Positions 8,788-17,245 of a DNA stretch of 64,000 nt are shown piece by piece. The DNA is taken from contig NZ_PVNO01000031.1 of assembly GCF_002993325.1 (NCBI RefSeq), positions 62,001 to 126,000 of the forward strand. Reading direction: 5' to 3'. Under the pieces are notes generated by a model. That model made no database searches and was not told where the DNA came from. It saw nothing but the letters and a program-made list of their open reading frames with translations. Origin of the DNA: Alteromonas gracilis (GTDB lineage: Bacteria; Pseudomonadota; Gammaproteobacteria; Enterobacterales; Alteromonadaceae). The translations under genes and the position numbers were made by a program. Every line of letters begins with the position of its first letter. The first letter of the stretch is position 1.

Positions 8788-10461
8788 ATGAGTGATAACG
8801 AAAATCATAGCAGTATGCATCGGGTTGTCATTGTCGGTGGTGGTACGGCTGGGTGGCTTGCAGCAGGGATACTTGCCGCAAAACTAAGCGCGAATCACAC
8901 CGTTACCTTGATAGAGTCACCCAACATCCCTTCTCTAGGTGTGGGCGAAGGCTCTTGGCCATCACTGCGCGATACCCTTCTTGATATTGGTATTAGTGAA
9001 ACGGAATTCTTAACCCTGTGTCATGGCGCTTTCAAGCAAGGCTCCAGCTTTGTTAATTGGCGTAAAGGCGGGCACTGCTATTATCATCCTTTTACTGTTC
9101 CAACAGGCTACAACGAGCTCGATATTTATACATGTTGGAAAGCAATCGCACCAAACACATCGTACGAAGATGTGTTTTCGTTACAAGCCGCCATGTGTGC
9201 CGCAGGCAAGGCGCCCAAGCAAATTGCTACGCCGGACTACGCCCATGTGCTCAATTACGGTTACCATTTCGACGCCACAAAGCTTGCTGAGCTGTTAAAA
9301 AATCATTGCGTAGACAAGTTAAATGTCGCCCATGTCGTTGGTCATGTTGACAGTGTTCACTCTCATCAAAACGGAGATATTGAAAGCGTATCAACAAAGG
9401 ACGGGAAAAAAATAGTTGGCGATCTATTTATTGACTGTTCAGGCCACAGCGGCCTGCTCATCGATAGACACTTTACTATTCCCTGGATACCCGTTAAGCG
9501 CACAATGCTCAATGATCGCGCCGTTGCGCTTCAAGTGCCTTATTCAAACGAAGATGCTGAAATAAAAAGTACCACAGTGGCCACTGCACAAACCTGTGGG
9601 TGGACGTGGGATATTGCGTTGCAGCACCGCCGCGGTGTAGGACTAGTTTACTCTTCTCAATTCACAAACGAAGAGCAAGCAAAGCAGGTGCTGATTGACT
9701 ACGTTCGTGAACGCTACCCTAGTGCACATGATGCAGAGCTTTCTTTTCGTACACTCTCCTTTGAGCCTGGCTATAGATCACAGTTTTGGGTAAAAAACTG
9801 TTTGAGCTTAGGTATGTCTTCGGGGTTTGTTGAACCGCTTGAAGCATCAGCCATTGCCATGGTCGAACTTGGCTTACGTATGCTCTGTGAGGCCTTTCCG
9901 CAAAATAAAGCACATATGGAAATCGTCAGTAGGCGCTACAACACGCGCTTTGCATATCGCTGGCAGCGCGTTATCGACTTTCTAAAACTACATTATGTTT
10001 TAAGCGATAGAGAAGAGCCGTATTGGTTAGCGCAAAGAGATAAGGCGTCTATACCCGATTCCCTCGCTGAATTGCTTGAACTGTGGAAGTATCAAAGCCC
10101 TTCACGCTTAGATCTTATCGAGAACGAAGAGATTTTCCCCTCTGCTAGCTACCAGTATGTACTGTATGGAATGGGCTTTTCTTCTTCTACATCGCCTTTA
10201 CGGCTAAATGAAGAGCATAAGCGTAAAGCAGTTCACATTCGCGAAACGTTACAACAAACTAAAAACGCTTATCTGCAGGGATTGCCGTCTAACAGAGTTT
10301 TGCTCAATGATATTGCAAAGCGCTACAACAACGAAAAACAACACGTGCCCTCGCTTGCTCAACGTGAAAAGAAAGAACATGCTTCAGCTTCGAGTTGTAA
10401 TGACATAAAAAATACTTCAGATAAAAAGGACACCTCTTATGACCGTATCGGGTTTAGATAG
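8788..10461 (+). CDS. Flavin-dependent tryptophan-halogenase-like protein, divergent copy
   Basis: A 557-residue FAD-binding protein of the tryptophan halogenase (Trp_halogenase/PrnA) family. Visible: the FAD motif VVIVGGGTAGW (residues 13-23), a lysine in AFKQGSSF (Lys83) at the place of catalytic Lys79 of PrnA, and SSGFVEPLEAS, which holds the conserved Glu region. Two hallmarks are altered: the usual GxGEATxPxI stretch reads GVGEGSWPSL, and the WxWxIP motif reads WTWDIAL with Ala for Pro. The C-terminal 60 residues are low-complexity and charged. The ribosome site is weak. The last 23 bp overlap the next halogenase gene. In the same setting in other marine and alphaproteobacterial genomes such proteins accompany sugar receptors, and their substrates are unknown. 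Activity is uncertain here. Confidence 0.88.
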   Translation: MSDNENHSSMHRVVIVGGGTAGWLAAGILAAKLSANHTVTLIESPNIPSLGVGEGSWPSLRDTLLDIGISETEFLTLCHGAFKQGSSFVNWRKGGHCYYHPFTVPTGYNELDIYTCWKAIAPNTSYEDVFSLQAAMCAAGKAPKQIATPDYAHVLNYGYHFDATKLAELLKNHCVDKLNVAHVVGHVDSVHSHQNGDIESVSTKDGKKIVGDLFIDCSGHSGLLIDRHFTIPWIPVKRTMLNDRAVALQVPYSNEDAEIKSTTVATAQTCGWTWDIALQHRRGVGLVYSSQFTNEEQAKQVLIDYVRERYPSAHDAELSFRTLSFEPGYRSQFWVKNCLSLGMSSGFVEPLEASAIAMVELGLRMLCEAFPQNKAHMEIVSRRYNTRFAYRWQRVIDFLKLHYVLSDREEPYWLAQRDKASIPDSLAELLELWKYQSPSRLDLIENEEIFPSASYQYVLYGMGFSSSTSPLRLNEEHKRKAVHIRETLQQTKNAYLQGLPSNRVLLNDIAKRYNNEKQHVPSLAQREKKEHASASSCNDIKNTSDKKDTSYDRIGFR

Positions 10462-11944
10462 CAGTAGAAATCAAACGCCCGTTAAGAACGTTGTTATTGC
10501 GGGTGGCGGTACTGCAGGGTGGATGGCGGCAACGGCGTTGTCACGGCTTTTGGGTAAGTCAATAAACGTTACGTTAGTCGAGTCGAAAGATATTGGTATT
10601 GTAGGTGTGGGCGAGGCGACTATTCCGCCGATTAGAACATTTCACAAGTTGCTTGGCATCGACGAAAAAGCATTTATGCGTGCCACACAAGCCACGTTCA
10701 AACTGGGTATTGAGTTTGAAAATTGGCGTGAACAAGGTCACAGCTATATTCATTCTTTTGGTATAACCGGAAGAGAGTGTTGGGCTGGCGAGTTTCACCA
10801 TTTTTGGCTGAGGGCTAAAGAATACGGATTTGGTGGTGAATTTGGTGATTATTGCCCGGAACTTATTGCCGCTAAGCAGAGCAAGTTCGCCACATCAGAA
10901 GCCATGCCGCTTAACTTTGCCTATCATTTTGATGCTGTTGCCTACGGTCGATTTTTAAAGTCTTTAGCGTGTGATGCTGGGGTAACTCACAAGGAAGGAG
11001 ACATAGAAGAGGTTGTAGTATGCCCGCAATCAGGCAACATCCAGTCCCTTCGATTAGCAAGCGATGAAGTCATAGATGGTGATTTCTTCATAGACTGCAC
11101 GGGCTTTAAAGGGCTGCTTATTGAACAAGCCCTTCACACCGGTTACGACGATTGGCGACACTATCTTTTTTGCGATAGTGCGGTGGCCATGCAAACTGAG
11201 CTTACTGCCCCACCCGTGCCATACACCAAAAGTGTGGCACACAAAGCGGGTTGGCGTTGGCAGATACCTCTTCAAGAGCGAATGGGCAACGGATTGGTAT
11301 TTTGTAGCCGATTTATGAGCGATGAAGACGCCATCAATACACTTAAATCGCAAGTGACAGGCGCACCCATTAATGAGCCGAGAGTGATTCGTTTTACGCC
11401 TGGAAAACGCAGGCGCGGTTGGAATAAAAACTGTGTGGCGCTAGGGCTATCCAGTGGTTTTATTGAGCCTTTAGAGTCGACCAGTATTCATCTAATCATG
11501 ACAGGTCTCATACGCTTAATGCGTTTATTTCCTTTTGATGGCATTACCCAAAGCGCAATCGATGAATACAACAATAAGTTCGATAGCGAAATGTCGGCCA
11601 TACTCGACTTTATTGTTATGCATTACAAGGTGACACAGCGCGAGGATAGCCCTTTTTGGCAGCAATGCCAACGCATGGAGATTCCGCCGTCACTTAAGCA
11701 TAAATTAGCTTTATTCGCCGAGTCCGGACGTGTGTTTTTAGATGACGGAGATATTTTTCGCGTTGATTCCTGGACCCAAGTGCTAATGGGCCAAGGCATG
11801 ACACCAAGCCAGTATCATCGTGTTGCCGATGAAATGAGTGAACAGTCACTTAAGCAGTTTATGGCAGGATTAAAGCAGCAGGTGGATAATCACGTAGCTA
11901 AACTCCCCTCGCACGAGGCCTTCTTAACACAGTATCTGAGATGA
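10439..11944 (+). CDS. Flavin-dependent tryptophan-halogenase-like protein, canonical copy
   Basis: A 501-residue paralogue of the preceding gene with intact family motifs: GGGTAGW (residues 22-28), GVGEATIPPI (56-65), ATFKLGIEFENW with the catalytic-position lysine Lys88, the WxWxIP motif as GWRWQIPLQ, and SSGFIEPLESTSI. FADH2-dependent halogenases of this family make HOCl or HOBr at the flavin and pass it to the lysine. An AAAGGA ribosome site lies 8 nt before the ATG, inside the end of the previous gene, so the two are probably translationally coupled. A separate flavin reductase would be needed and is not in the locus. Native substrate is unknown; indoles or other aromatics are accepted by some characterised relatives. 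Confidence 0.92.
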   Translation: MTVSGLDSSRNQTPVKNVVIAGGGTAGWMAATALSRLLGKSINVTLVESKDIGIVGVGEATIPPIRTFHKLLGIDEKAFMRATQATFKLGIEFENWREQGHSYIHSFGITGRECWAGEFHHFWLRAKEYGFGGEFGDYCPELIAAKQSKFATSEAMPLNFAYHFDAVAYGRFLKSLACDAGVTHKEGDIEEVVVCPQSGNIQSLRLASDEVIDGDFFIDCTGFKGLLIEQALHTGYDDWRHYLFCDSAVAMQTELTAPPVPYTKSVAHKAGWRWQIPLQERMGNGLVFCSRFMSDEDAINTLKSQVTGAPINEPRVIRFTPGKRRRGWNKNCVALGLSSGFIEPLESTSIHLIMTGLIRLMRLFPFDGITQSAIDEYNNKFDSEMSAILDFIVMHYKVTQREDSPFWQQCQRMEIPPSLKHKLALFAESGRVFLDDGDIFRVDSWTQVLMGQGMTPSQYHRVADEMSEQSLKQFMAGLKQQVDNHVAKLPSHEAFLTQYLR

Positions 11945-12040
11945 GTTATTAGAAGCGTTAGATGTTGGCGGCAGGTAGCGCGTCAACAGTGACTCAAGCA
12001 GCTCGTAACCGACGAGCTACCAAACGCCCTACAGAAGTAT

Positions 12041-12066
12041 CAAACCCAGCTAGAAAGCTGGGTTTG
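12041..12066. terminator. Hairpin terminator between halogenase and yicC genes
   Basis: A 10-bp perfect stem CAAACCCAGC / GCTGGGTTTG with a 6-nt loop lies between the convergent genes. A second short hairpin (AGCTCGT / ACGAGCT, 12000-12018) precedes it. The T tract is weak on the plus strand. Confidence 0.65.
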
Positions 12067-12102
12067 GTGTTATTTATTGAATGAGTTTGAATCTGCTTTT
12101 AA

Positions 12103-12966
12103 TTACTCAATATTCTGGATCTGCTCGCGCATCTGCTCAATCAACACTTTAAGTTCAACCGCAGACTGCGTGATGTCGGTGCTAATGGACTTTGAGCCCA
12201 ATGTATTGGACTCGCGGTTAAATTCCTGCATCATAAAATCAAGACGACGGCCTACTGCTCCACCCTTTTTAAGGATATTGCGGGTTTCTTTAACGTGAGC
12301 GTTTAGGCGATCTAACTCTTCAGCTACATCTACTTTCTGAGCAAGCATAATCATTTCTTGTTCGAATCGGCCAGCATCAAGCTCTACCTTTGCTTCTTCA
12401 AAGCGGGCTTGCACCTTTTCTCGCTGCCACACCATGATTTCAGGCATACGAGCGGCCACTTTTTCAGCCTCTACTTCAATTGCGTCCAAGCGTTGCGTGA
12501 TCATGCCTTTTAGGGCTTCGCCTTCTGTAGCTCTAGCACTAATAAAGTCGTTTAATGCTTGGTCGAATGCTTCCATAACATCACCGTGAATGGTGTCCAT
12601 ATCCGCTTCTTCAGCTGCTATCACGCCAGGCCAGCGCAAAACATCTAGCGGATTTACACCAGTTGATTGGCCGTGGGATTGAACCCAATCCGCCGCGTGA
12701 AGTACCTGCTTAGCCAATTCTTCGTTTAAACTTAGTTTGGTTACAGCTGCATCGTTTGCAGTAAAACGCAGTGCGCATTCTACTTTGCCTCGGGCTAATT
12801 TCTTGCGAAAACGCTCGCGTAAAACCGGCTCTAGTGAGCGGAACTGTTCTGGTAGGCGAAAGTAGGTTTCTAAAAAGCGTTGGTTGACTGAGCGTATTTC
12901 CCACACTGCCGAGCCCCAGTCTTTTTTTGTTTCTACGCGTGCAAACGCCGTCATGCTGTAAATCAT
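12103..12966 (-). CDS. yicC: YicC family protein
   Basis: A 287-residue protein, the same length as E. coli YicC. It begins MIYSMTAFARVETK and has VNQRFLETYFRLPEQF near the N-terminus and the DUF1732-type C-terminus GRRLDFMMQEFNRESNTLGSKS. YicC/YloC proteins are linked to RNA turnover, and E. coli YicC promotes degradation of the small RNA RyhB. The open frame runs 36 codons further upstream, but the ATG at 12966 has AAGGAT at good spacing and matches the family start. It faces rph across a short gap, the same neighbourhood as in E. coli (yicC/rph/pyrE). Confidence 0.96.
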   Translation of the reverse strand: MIYSMTAFARVETKKDWGSAVWEIRSVNQRFLETYFRLPEQFRSLEPVLRERFRKKLARGKVECALRFTANDAAVTKLSLNEELAKQVLHAADWVQSHGQSTGVNPLDVLRWPGVIAAEEADMDTIHGDVMEAFDQALNDFISARATEGEALKGMITQRLDAIEVEAEKVAARMPEIMVWQREKVQARFEEAKVELDAGRFEQEMIMLAQKVDVAEELDRLNAHVKETRNILKKGGAVGRRLDFMMQEFNRESNTLGSKSISTDITQSAVELKVLIEQMREQIQNIE

Positions 12967-13110
12967 AAATATCCTTAAACTCTTTATAAAAGCCTGCAAA
13001 AACAACCCGAACGTCGTGTTGTATACGTCAAAAACTGGGGCAGGTTTTTTTGTAGTTTGTATATTACCCCACATTTGCGAATTTCAATATGTAAACATGC
13101 AAAGTTCGTT

Positions 13111-13139
13111 TTCAACGCTTAACGGTAATGCGTTATACT
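13111..13139 (+). promoter_or_regulatory. Sigma-70-type promoter for rph-pyrE-tusA
   Basis: TTCAAC (-35) and TATACT (-10) are separated by 17 bp, about 110 bp before the rph start, in the gap divergent from yicC. Position and spacing fit a housekeeping promoter. Confidence 0.6.
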
Positions 13140-13249
13140 TACACCTAATTTCGTAGCTCTTTTTCACTTACCGATTTTCAATCGTTTTTTCGACGCTGAG
13201 AAATCTGAAATTGACTACCCCTTTTAGCATTTACGTTGTGGAGAACACT

Positions 13250-13963
13250 ATGCGTCCAAGCGGCAGAACCGCCAGTCAAATTCGCCCTGTTACTATTACT
13301 CGCCAATACACTTGCCACGCAGAAGGCTCTGTTCTTGTTGAGTTCGGTAACACTAAAGTGCTGTGTAATGCGACGGTAGAAGAAGGTGTGCCACGTTTCA
13401 TGAAGGGCCAAGGTAAAGGTTGGATCACAGCTGAGTACAGCATGCTTCCGCGCGCAACACATACCCGCAGTGGTCGTGAAGCCGCTCGCGGTAAACAAGG
13501 CGGCCGTACCCTTGAAATTCAACGTCTTATTGCTCGTTCGCTACGTGCAGCGGTTGACCTTAAATTACTTGGCGAAAACACCATTACGTTAGACTGCGAC
13601 GTTATTCAAGCAGATGGCGGCACGCGCACGGCATCAATCACTGGTGCATGTGTTGCGCTTGTTGATGCCCTTACATTTATGCGTGCAAAAGGCATTATCA
13701 AAACTAACCCACTTAAGCATATGATTGCCGCCCTTTCGGTTGGAATTTATGAAGGTACGCCTATTGCTGATCTAGAGTACACGGAAGACTCAGAAGCCGA
13801 AACTGATATGAATATCGTGATGACTGAAACGGGTAAACTGATTGAGGTTCAAGGTACTGCTGAGGGTGAACCCTTCTCGTTTGAAGAGCTTGATGAAATG
13901 TTGAAAATTAGTAAGCACGGGTTACGTGAACTGTTCGATATTCAAAAAGCTGCACTAGCGTAA
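13250..13963 (+). CDS. rph: Ribonuclease PH
   Basis: A 237-residue phosphorolytic 3'-5' exoribonuclease that trims tRNA 3' ends. The protein starts [16 protein letters not shown], has [18 protein letters not shown] around residues 70-87, [18 protein letters not shown] near 115-135, and a normal C-terminus, so it is full length and intact (unlike the frameshifted rph of E. coli K-12). The frame is open 13 codons upstream to a TTG, but the ATG at 13250 with GGAG upstream matches the family start. pyrE follows after 20 bp and tusA overlaps pyrE, so the three form an operon. Confidence 0.97.
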   Translation: MRPSGRTASQIRPVTITRQYTCHAEGSVLVEFGNTKVLCNATVEEGVPRFMKGQGKGWITAEYSMLPRATHTRSGREAARGKQGGRTLEIQRLIARSLRAAVDLKLLGENTITLDCDVIQADGGTRTASITGACVALVDALTFMRAKGIIKTNPLKHMIAALSVGIYEGTPIADLEYTEDSEAETDMNIVMTETGKLIEVQGTAEGEPFSFEELDEMLKISKHGLRELFDIQKAALA

Positions 13964-13983
13964 ACAGTAATTAAGAGGTCATC

Positions 13984-14625
13984 ATGAAAGCGTTCCAGCG
14001 TGATTTTATCGAGTTTGCCATTGAACGTGGCGTATTAAAATTTGGCGAATTTACCCTAAAGTCAGGTCGTATAAGCCCTTATTTCTTTAATGCTGGCTTA
14101 TTTAATCGAGGTGGAGACTTAGCCAAGCTAGGGCGCTTTTATGCTGATGCGCTAATGGATGCAAGCGTCAAGTTCGATGTGCTTTTTGGTCCAGCTTATA
14201 AGGGGATACCTATTGCTACCACTACCGCTGTAGCATTGGCCGACCACCATAGCCTTGATGTGCCTTATTGCTTTAACCGCAAAGAGGCAAAGACCCATGG
14301 CGAAGGCGGCAACTTGGTGGGAAGTCCACTTGAAGGTAAGGTTATGCTGGTGGATGATGTAATCACCGCTGGTACGGCCATTCGCGAATCGATGACGTTA
14401 ATCGAGCAGCAGCAAGCCAGTTTGTCAGGTGTGTTGATTGCGTTAGACAGACAAGAACGCGGTAACGGTGAATTATCTGCCATCCAAGAAGTAGAGCGGG
14501 ATTTTGGCACTCAGGTTATCTCTATTGTATCCCTTGCCGATGTCGTCGCTTATCTGGCTGAAAAAGGCGGTTTTGATAGCGAGATTAGCGCTATTAACAC
14601 CTACCGTGAAAACTATGGCATCTGA
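13984..14625 (+). CDS. pyrE: Orotate phosphoribosyltransferase
   Basis: A 213-residue enzyme that joins orotate and PRPP to give OMP in pyrimidine synthesis. Recognisable parts are [19 protein letters not shown] near the N-terminus, [11 protein letters not shown], and the PRPP-binding loop [17 protein letters not shown]. Length equals E. coli PyrE (213). An AAGAGG ribosome site precedes the ATG. It directly follows rph, the conserved rph-pyrE order of gammaproteobacteria. In E. coli pyrE is controlled by an attenuator after rph; no clear terminator hairpin is visible in the 20-bp gap here. Confidence 0.97.
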   Translation: MKAFQRDFIEFAIERGVLKFGEFTLKSGRISPYFFNAGLFNRGGDLAKLGRFYADALMDASVKFDVLFGPAYKGIPIATTTAVALADHHSLDVPYCFNRKEAKTHGEGGNLVGSPLEGKVMLVDDVITAGTAIRESMTLIEQQQASLSGVLIALDRQERGNGELSAIQEVERDFGTQVISIVSLADVVAYLAEKGGFDSEISAINTYRENYGI

Positions 14626-14875
14626 TTTCGATATCGCGTTTAATCAGGCTAACCAACATCTAGACGCTTTGGGACTGCGTTGCCCGGAGCCAGTTATGAT
14701 GGTGCGCTTGAACATTCGCAAGTTAGCCGATGGGGACACCTTATCAGTTACGGCAGACGACCCCTCAACAGCTAGAGATATTCCGAGCTTTTGCCGCTTT
14801 ATGGACCACACGCTCGTTGCGTCTCAAACTGAAACTATGCCATATCAATATGTCATCAAGAAAGGGCGCGATTAA
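14615..14875 (+). CDS. tusA: Sulfur carrier protein TusA
   Basis: An 86-residue sulfur-relay protein. It carries the TusA signature [16 protein letters not shown] with the persulfide-carrying cysteine at Cys23, then [17 protein letters not shown] and a C-terminal PYQYVIKKG, all as in E. coli TusA. TusA accepts sulfur from IscS and passes it on for 2-thiouridine modification of tRNA. The ATG lies inside the end of pyrE (11-nt overlap), which suggests translational coupling. The frame extends further upstream within pyrE, but the family start fits 14615. Linkage to pyrE is less usual than the stand-alone gene of enterobacteria. Confidence 0.94.
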   Translation: MASDFDIAFNQANQHLDALGLRCPEPVMMVRLNIRKLADGDTLSVTADDPSTARDIPSFCRFMDHTLVASQTETMPYQYVIKKGRD

Positions 14876-14887
14876 GCGCCTTTTTTA
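14861..14887 (+). terminator. Terminator after tusA
   Basis: A GGCGC / GCGCC stem with flanking A/T pairing and a run of six T overlaps the tusA stop codon and ends the rph-pyrE-tusA unit. Confidence 0.75.
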
Positions 14888-14926
14888 TACAAATAGAAAG
14901 ATCAGATGGGCTGACTCTCCGCCTTT

Positions 14927-15730
14927 TTACTCTACCTTTCGATACTTTGCTTCAAGTGCACAATAAAGGCCAAACATGATAAAGCCTACTCCCACAGCCG
15001 CGATAATATAAGGCCCAAAGGGTTGCTTCATCAAGGTTTCGAGCGCTTTTTGTAGGCCACCGGCTTCTGACGGGTTACTTAATAAGGCGGCAAGGATAAA
15101 AAAGCCTCCTACCAGTGAATAAATAACGCCTCTAGCGGTATAGCCAAGTCTGCCAGTTACCGTTACACATTTTTTTATACGCTGACTCAATGAGGACAAC
15201 GAGAACTTCTCTAGAAAATCGGTTGTGTAAGCGTGTTTAAACTGCACGACCGCGAAAATGAGAATACATACACCAATAGCTGCCACAACCATTAATCCCC
15301 ATTCGTACTGAAGTAAGTATTCACTGACCTCTTTGCTATTGCCTCGTGAAGACGAACTACTTTGTATTTCGAGTAAGGTTTTCCCTCCCGCATATGCTGC
15401 GGCAAAGTAAAAAGCACCTGATACAAAAAAGAAAAGTTTATTAATGATATGAATAAAAAGACTGTCGTCTTCTGATTTGTCTTCAATAAAAATTTGAAGC
15501 CAGCGCCATAAGGCGTAACACGCAAGACCTATCACAAGAATACATAAGAAGATCTGGCCAAGGGGCTGCTGCTTCAATGTAATAAACACATTGGACTGGG
15601 AGGCTTTTTCACGATTCAGCGTGTTCAGTACTGAAGTCAGGATGAAGACACCGAGCATTACATACATAACAGTCTTAGCGCTATAGCCCGCTTTAGCTGT
15701 CACTTTCTTCCATTTAAACGAAGTTTTCAC
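14927..15730 (-). CDS. DUF1206 integral membrane protein
   Basis: A 267-residue inner-membrane protein with six predicted hydrophobic segments arranged as three repeats. Repeat 1 begins AKAGYSAKTVMYVMLGVF, repeat 2 NKLFFFVSGAFYFAAAYAGG, and repeat 3 TGRLGYTARGVIYSLVGGFF followed by EAGGLQKALETLMKQPFGPY. The GYxARGVxYxxxG repeat is the hallmark of the DUF1206 family, whose function is unknown. Start at ATG 15730 with a GAGGGA-type site. It is a single-gene unit facing tusA. Confidence 0.85.
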   Translation of the reverse strand: MKTSFKWKKVTAKAGYSAKTVMYVMLGVFILTSVLNTLNREKASQSNVFITLKQQPLGQIFLCILVIGLACYALWRWLQIFIEDKSEDDSLFIHIINKLFFFVSGAFYFAAAYAGGKTLLEIQSSSSSRGNSKEVSEYLLQYEWGLMVVAAIGVCILIFAVVQFKHAYTTDFLEKFSLSSLSQRIKKCVTVTGRLGYTARGVIYSLVGGFFILAALLSNPSEAGGLQKALETLMKQPFGPYIIAAVGVGFIMFGLYCALEAKYRKVE

Positions 15731-15807
15731 AGTTCCCTCTCATCACTTTTTAGCAAAATTAGTAAATTACTTTCAAGTGATGTATCAAATTGTGTTCCGC
15801 TTTTACG

Positions 15808-15993
15808 CTAACTTTCTAGGCTGTTCGCCGCCGCTTGTATTAACAGCTTTTGTAAAACTCGTTTACTACGCGCGCAAGTGCAGTGGATATCTGTCATGTG
15901 CAACACTTCTCCGCTCAACATTTTTTGTAATACTGAGGCTTTGACGTTCAATGAAACAAAACCTTCGTCATTTGAATGTTGGTTTGGTGTCAT
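15808..15993 (-). CDS. Small protein downstream of a Fur-box-preceded gene
   Basis: A 61-residue soluble protein, MTPNQHSNDE at the N-terminus and TDIHCTCARSKRVLQKLLIQ near the C-terminus, with two cysteines spaced Cys-Thr-Cys. The frame is open upstream for 45 codons, but the ATG at 15993 has AAGGGGG 6-7 nt before it. It lies 25 bp after the 153-residue gene and would be on the same transcript, behind the Fur-like box at 16515. Small iron-regulated proteins of this size with a conserved SK...L helix near the end occur in other gammaproteobacteria, and a FagA-like role is possible, but I could not align it and do not name it. Confidence 0.65.
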   Translation of the reverse strand: MTPNQHSNDEGFVSLNVKASVLQKMLSGEVLHMTDIHCTCARSKRVLQKLLIQAAANSLES

Positions 15994-16018
15994 TGTTTTC
16001 CCCCTTTTTATCGTTCGC

Positions 16019-16480
16019 TCAATGAAGTGTTTGATACATAGGCTGACTAACCTCGTTAGGTAAATAAACATGCTCGAGGGTTTGCTGTATTGCTGTAATA
16101 AGTTTGCAGACGGATGGACGGGTAGCATGAAGAGGTAAGATTGCGATTAGCTGCTGCTGACACTCTTGTAATATAGCATGAGCCTCACGCTTTCTTTGCG
16201 CTTCGATAAGTAAGGACGACAGATATATACCCATGGTGCCAAATGCGAGTATATCTTCTTGAACTGTCCTCTCCTTGTCAGTCGAAATGGGTTGCAGCGC
16301 GCACAGGATGGTTTTCGCGGCCTCAAAAGTTTGGTAACCGAGCTCTCGTGCGTGTTCCAGCCTGCCCTGCTGACGTGCCTTTTGGGCCTGCGCCTGCATG
16401 GTAAGGCGATGCTGACGTGCATCTGAAGGGTTTAATAGCAGCCACTTTTTGTAGACTGGACATAGACGCTGAGTATTCAT
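16019..16480 (-). CDS. Hypothetical protein, first gene after a Fur-like box
   Basis: A 153-residue, mainly helical, cytoplasmic protein with no recognised domain. It starts MNTQRLCPVYKKWLLLNPSD and is rich in Ala, Gln and Arg (MQAQAQKARQQGRLEHAREL), suggesting an alpha-helical repeat like a TPR. A near-perfect GGAGGTG ribosome site precedes the ATG. A Fur-like box lies 35 bp upstream of the start. The pairing of this gene with a 61-residue one resembles the fagA/orfX-type iron-regulated small genes of Pseudomonas in size only. Function unknown; the iron link is inferred from the box. Confidence 0.65.
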   Translation of the reverse strand: MNTQRLCPVYKKWLLLNPSDARQHRLTMQAQAQKARQQGRLEHARELGYQTFEAAKTILCALQPISTDKERTVQEDILAFGTMGIYLSSLLIEAQRKREAHAILQECQQQLIAILPLHATRPSVCKLITAIQQTLEHVYLPNEVSQPMYQTLH

Positions 16481-16514
16481 AAAAGCACCTCCTGTTTTTT
16501 ATTACATTAGTGCA

Positions 16515-16531
16515 AATAAGAATCATTATCA
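16515..16531 (-). promoter_or_regulatory. Fur-like box
   Basis: Read on the minus strand the site is TGATAATGATTCTTATT, which matches 12 of 15 positions of the 7-1-7 Fur consensus TGATAATNATTATCA. It lies about 35 bp before the start codon of the 153-residue gene, where a repressor would block its promoter. Confidence 0.65.
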
Positions 16532-16633
16532 AATGTAAAGTTCAAAAAATCTATCCGATTAATTACTTTTTTAGGGAAGCTGTAAATCAAACGGTAAGCA
16601 TTGCAAGATGAAAGACCCGAAGCGCGATGGTAA

Positions 16634-17221
16634 TTACGCGATTAGGTTAGATAGCCACCATAAAAGAAGCACGACGAGGGTGATAACTATCACGGCTTTC
16701 ATTTTATAGCGTTTAATGAGTTGTTCGGCCTTATCTCCAGCGTAATACACCACAATAGCAAGGCCAAAGTAACGTATTGCTCTTGCTATAACAGTCGCTA
16801 AAAGAAACAGAGGTAGCGAAAACTTGGTTGCGCCTGCAGCAAGCATGGCAACTTGAAAGGGAATAGGGGCAATACCAAGCGTCATAACAAACCAAAAGCC
16901 TTGGCTTTGCATGTTCTGTTTTACATTCTCGAACTGATCTTGGCTGAAAAACGTGTCAATTAACCACTGTCCAATCATATCAAACAGGTAATAACCAAGG
17001 GCGTAGCCAAAAATGGCTCCGATCACGCAGCCAATCGTTGCCATGAGTGCGATTTTCCAAAGCGACTCACGTCTTGCCTGCATCAAGGGAACCATGACGG
17101 CTTCAAGGGGAATAGGCACTATGATTGATTCTAAAAATGATGCTAACGTAATACCTTTAAGCATATGTTTAGAGTCGATGAGCTTTTTGGTTTTGTCTTT
17201 AACCTTTTTACCGAGTGCCAT
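16634..17221 (-). CDS. YqaA-like VTT/DedA-type membrane protein
   Basis: A 195-residue inner-membrane protein of the VTT (SNARE-associated) superfamily, closest in pattern to YqaA. Visible: an N-terminal basic helix (KKVKDKTKKLIDSKHM), ASFLESIIVPIPLEAVMVPL, the G-rich IGCVIGAIFGYALGYYLFD, then FVMTLGIAPIPFQVAMLAAGA and RAIRYFGLAIVVYYAGDKAEQLI. This fold has paired re-entrant helices, and relatives (DedA, PetA/UptA) move undecaprenyl phosphate or other lipids. Substrate here is not known. Start ATG with AGGGAT upstream. The next gene upstream, the amidohydrolase, ends 25 bp before, so co-transcription is possible. Confidence 0.85.
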   Translation of the reverse strand: MALGKKVKDKTKKLIDSKHMLKGITLASFLESIIVPIPLEAVMVPLMQARRESLWKIALMATIGCVIGAIFGYALGYYLFDMIGQWLIDTFFSQDQFENVKQNMQSQGFWFVMTLGIAPIPFQVAMLAAGATKFSLPLFLLATVIARAIRYFGLAIVVYYAGDKAEQLIKRYKMKAVIVITLVVLLLWWLSNLIA

Positions 17222-17245
17222 GTAATCCCTACTGCTAAATTGTCT

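Noticed and set aside
8788..11944. Halogenases as part of a secondary-metabolite cluster
   Set aside because: No NRPS, PKS, terpene or other biosynthetic genes and no resistance gene are nearby; the neighbours are sugar-uptake genes.
14927..15730. DUF1206 protein as a transporter
   Set aside because: The repeat pattern is clear but nothing in the sequence or the neighbours shows transport, so no function was given.
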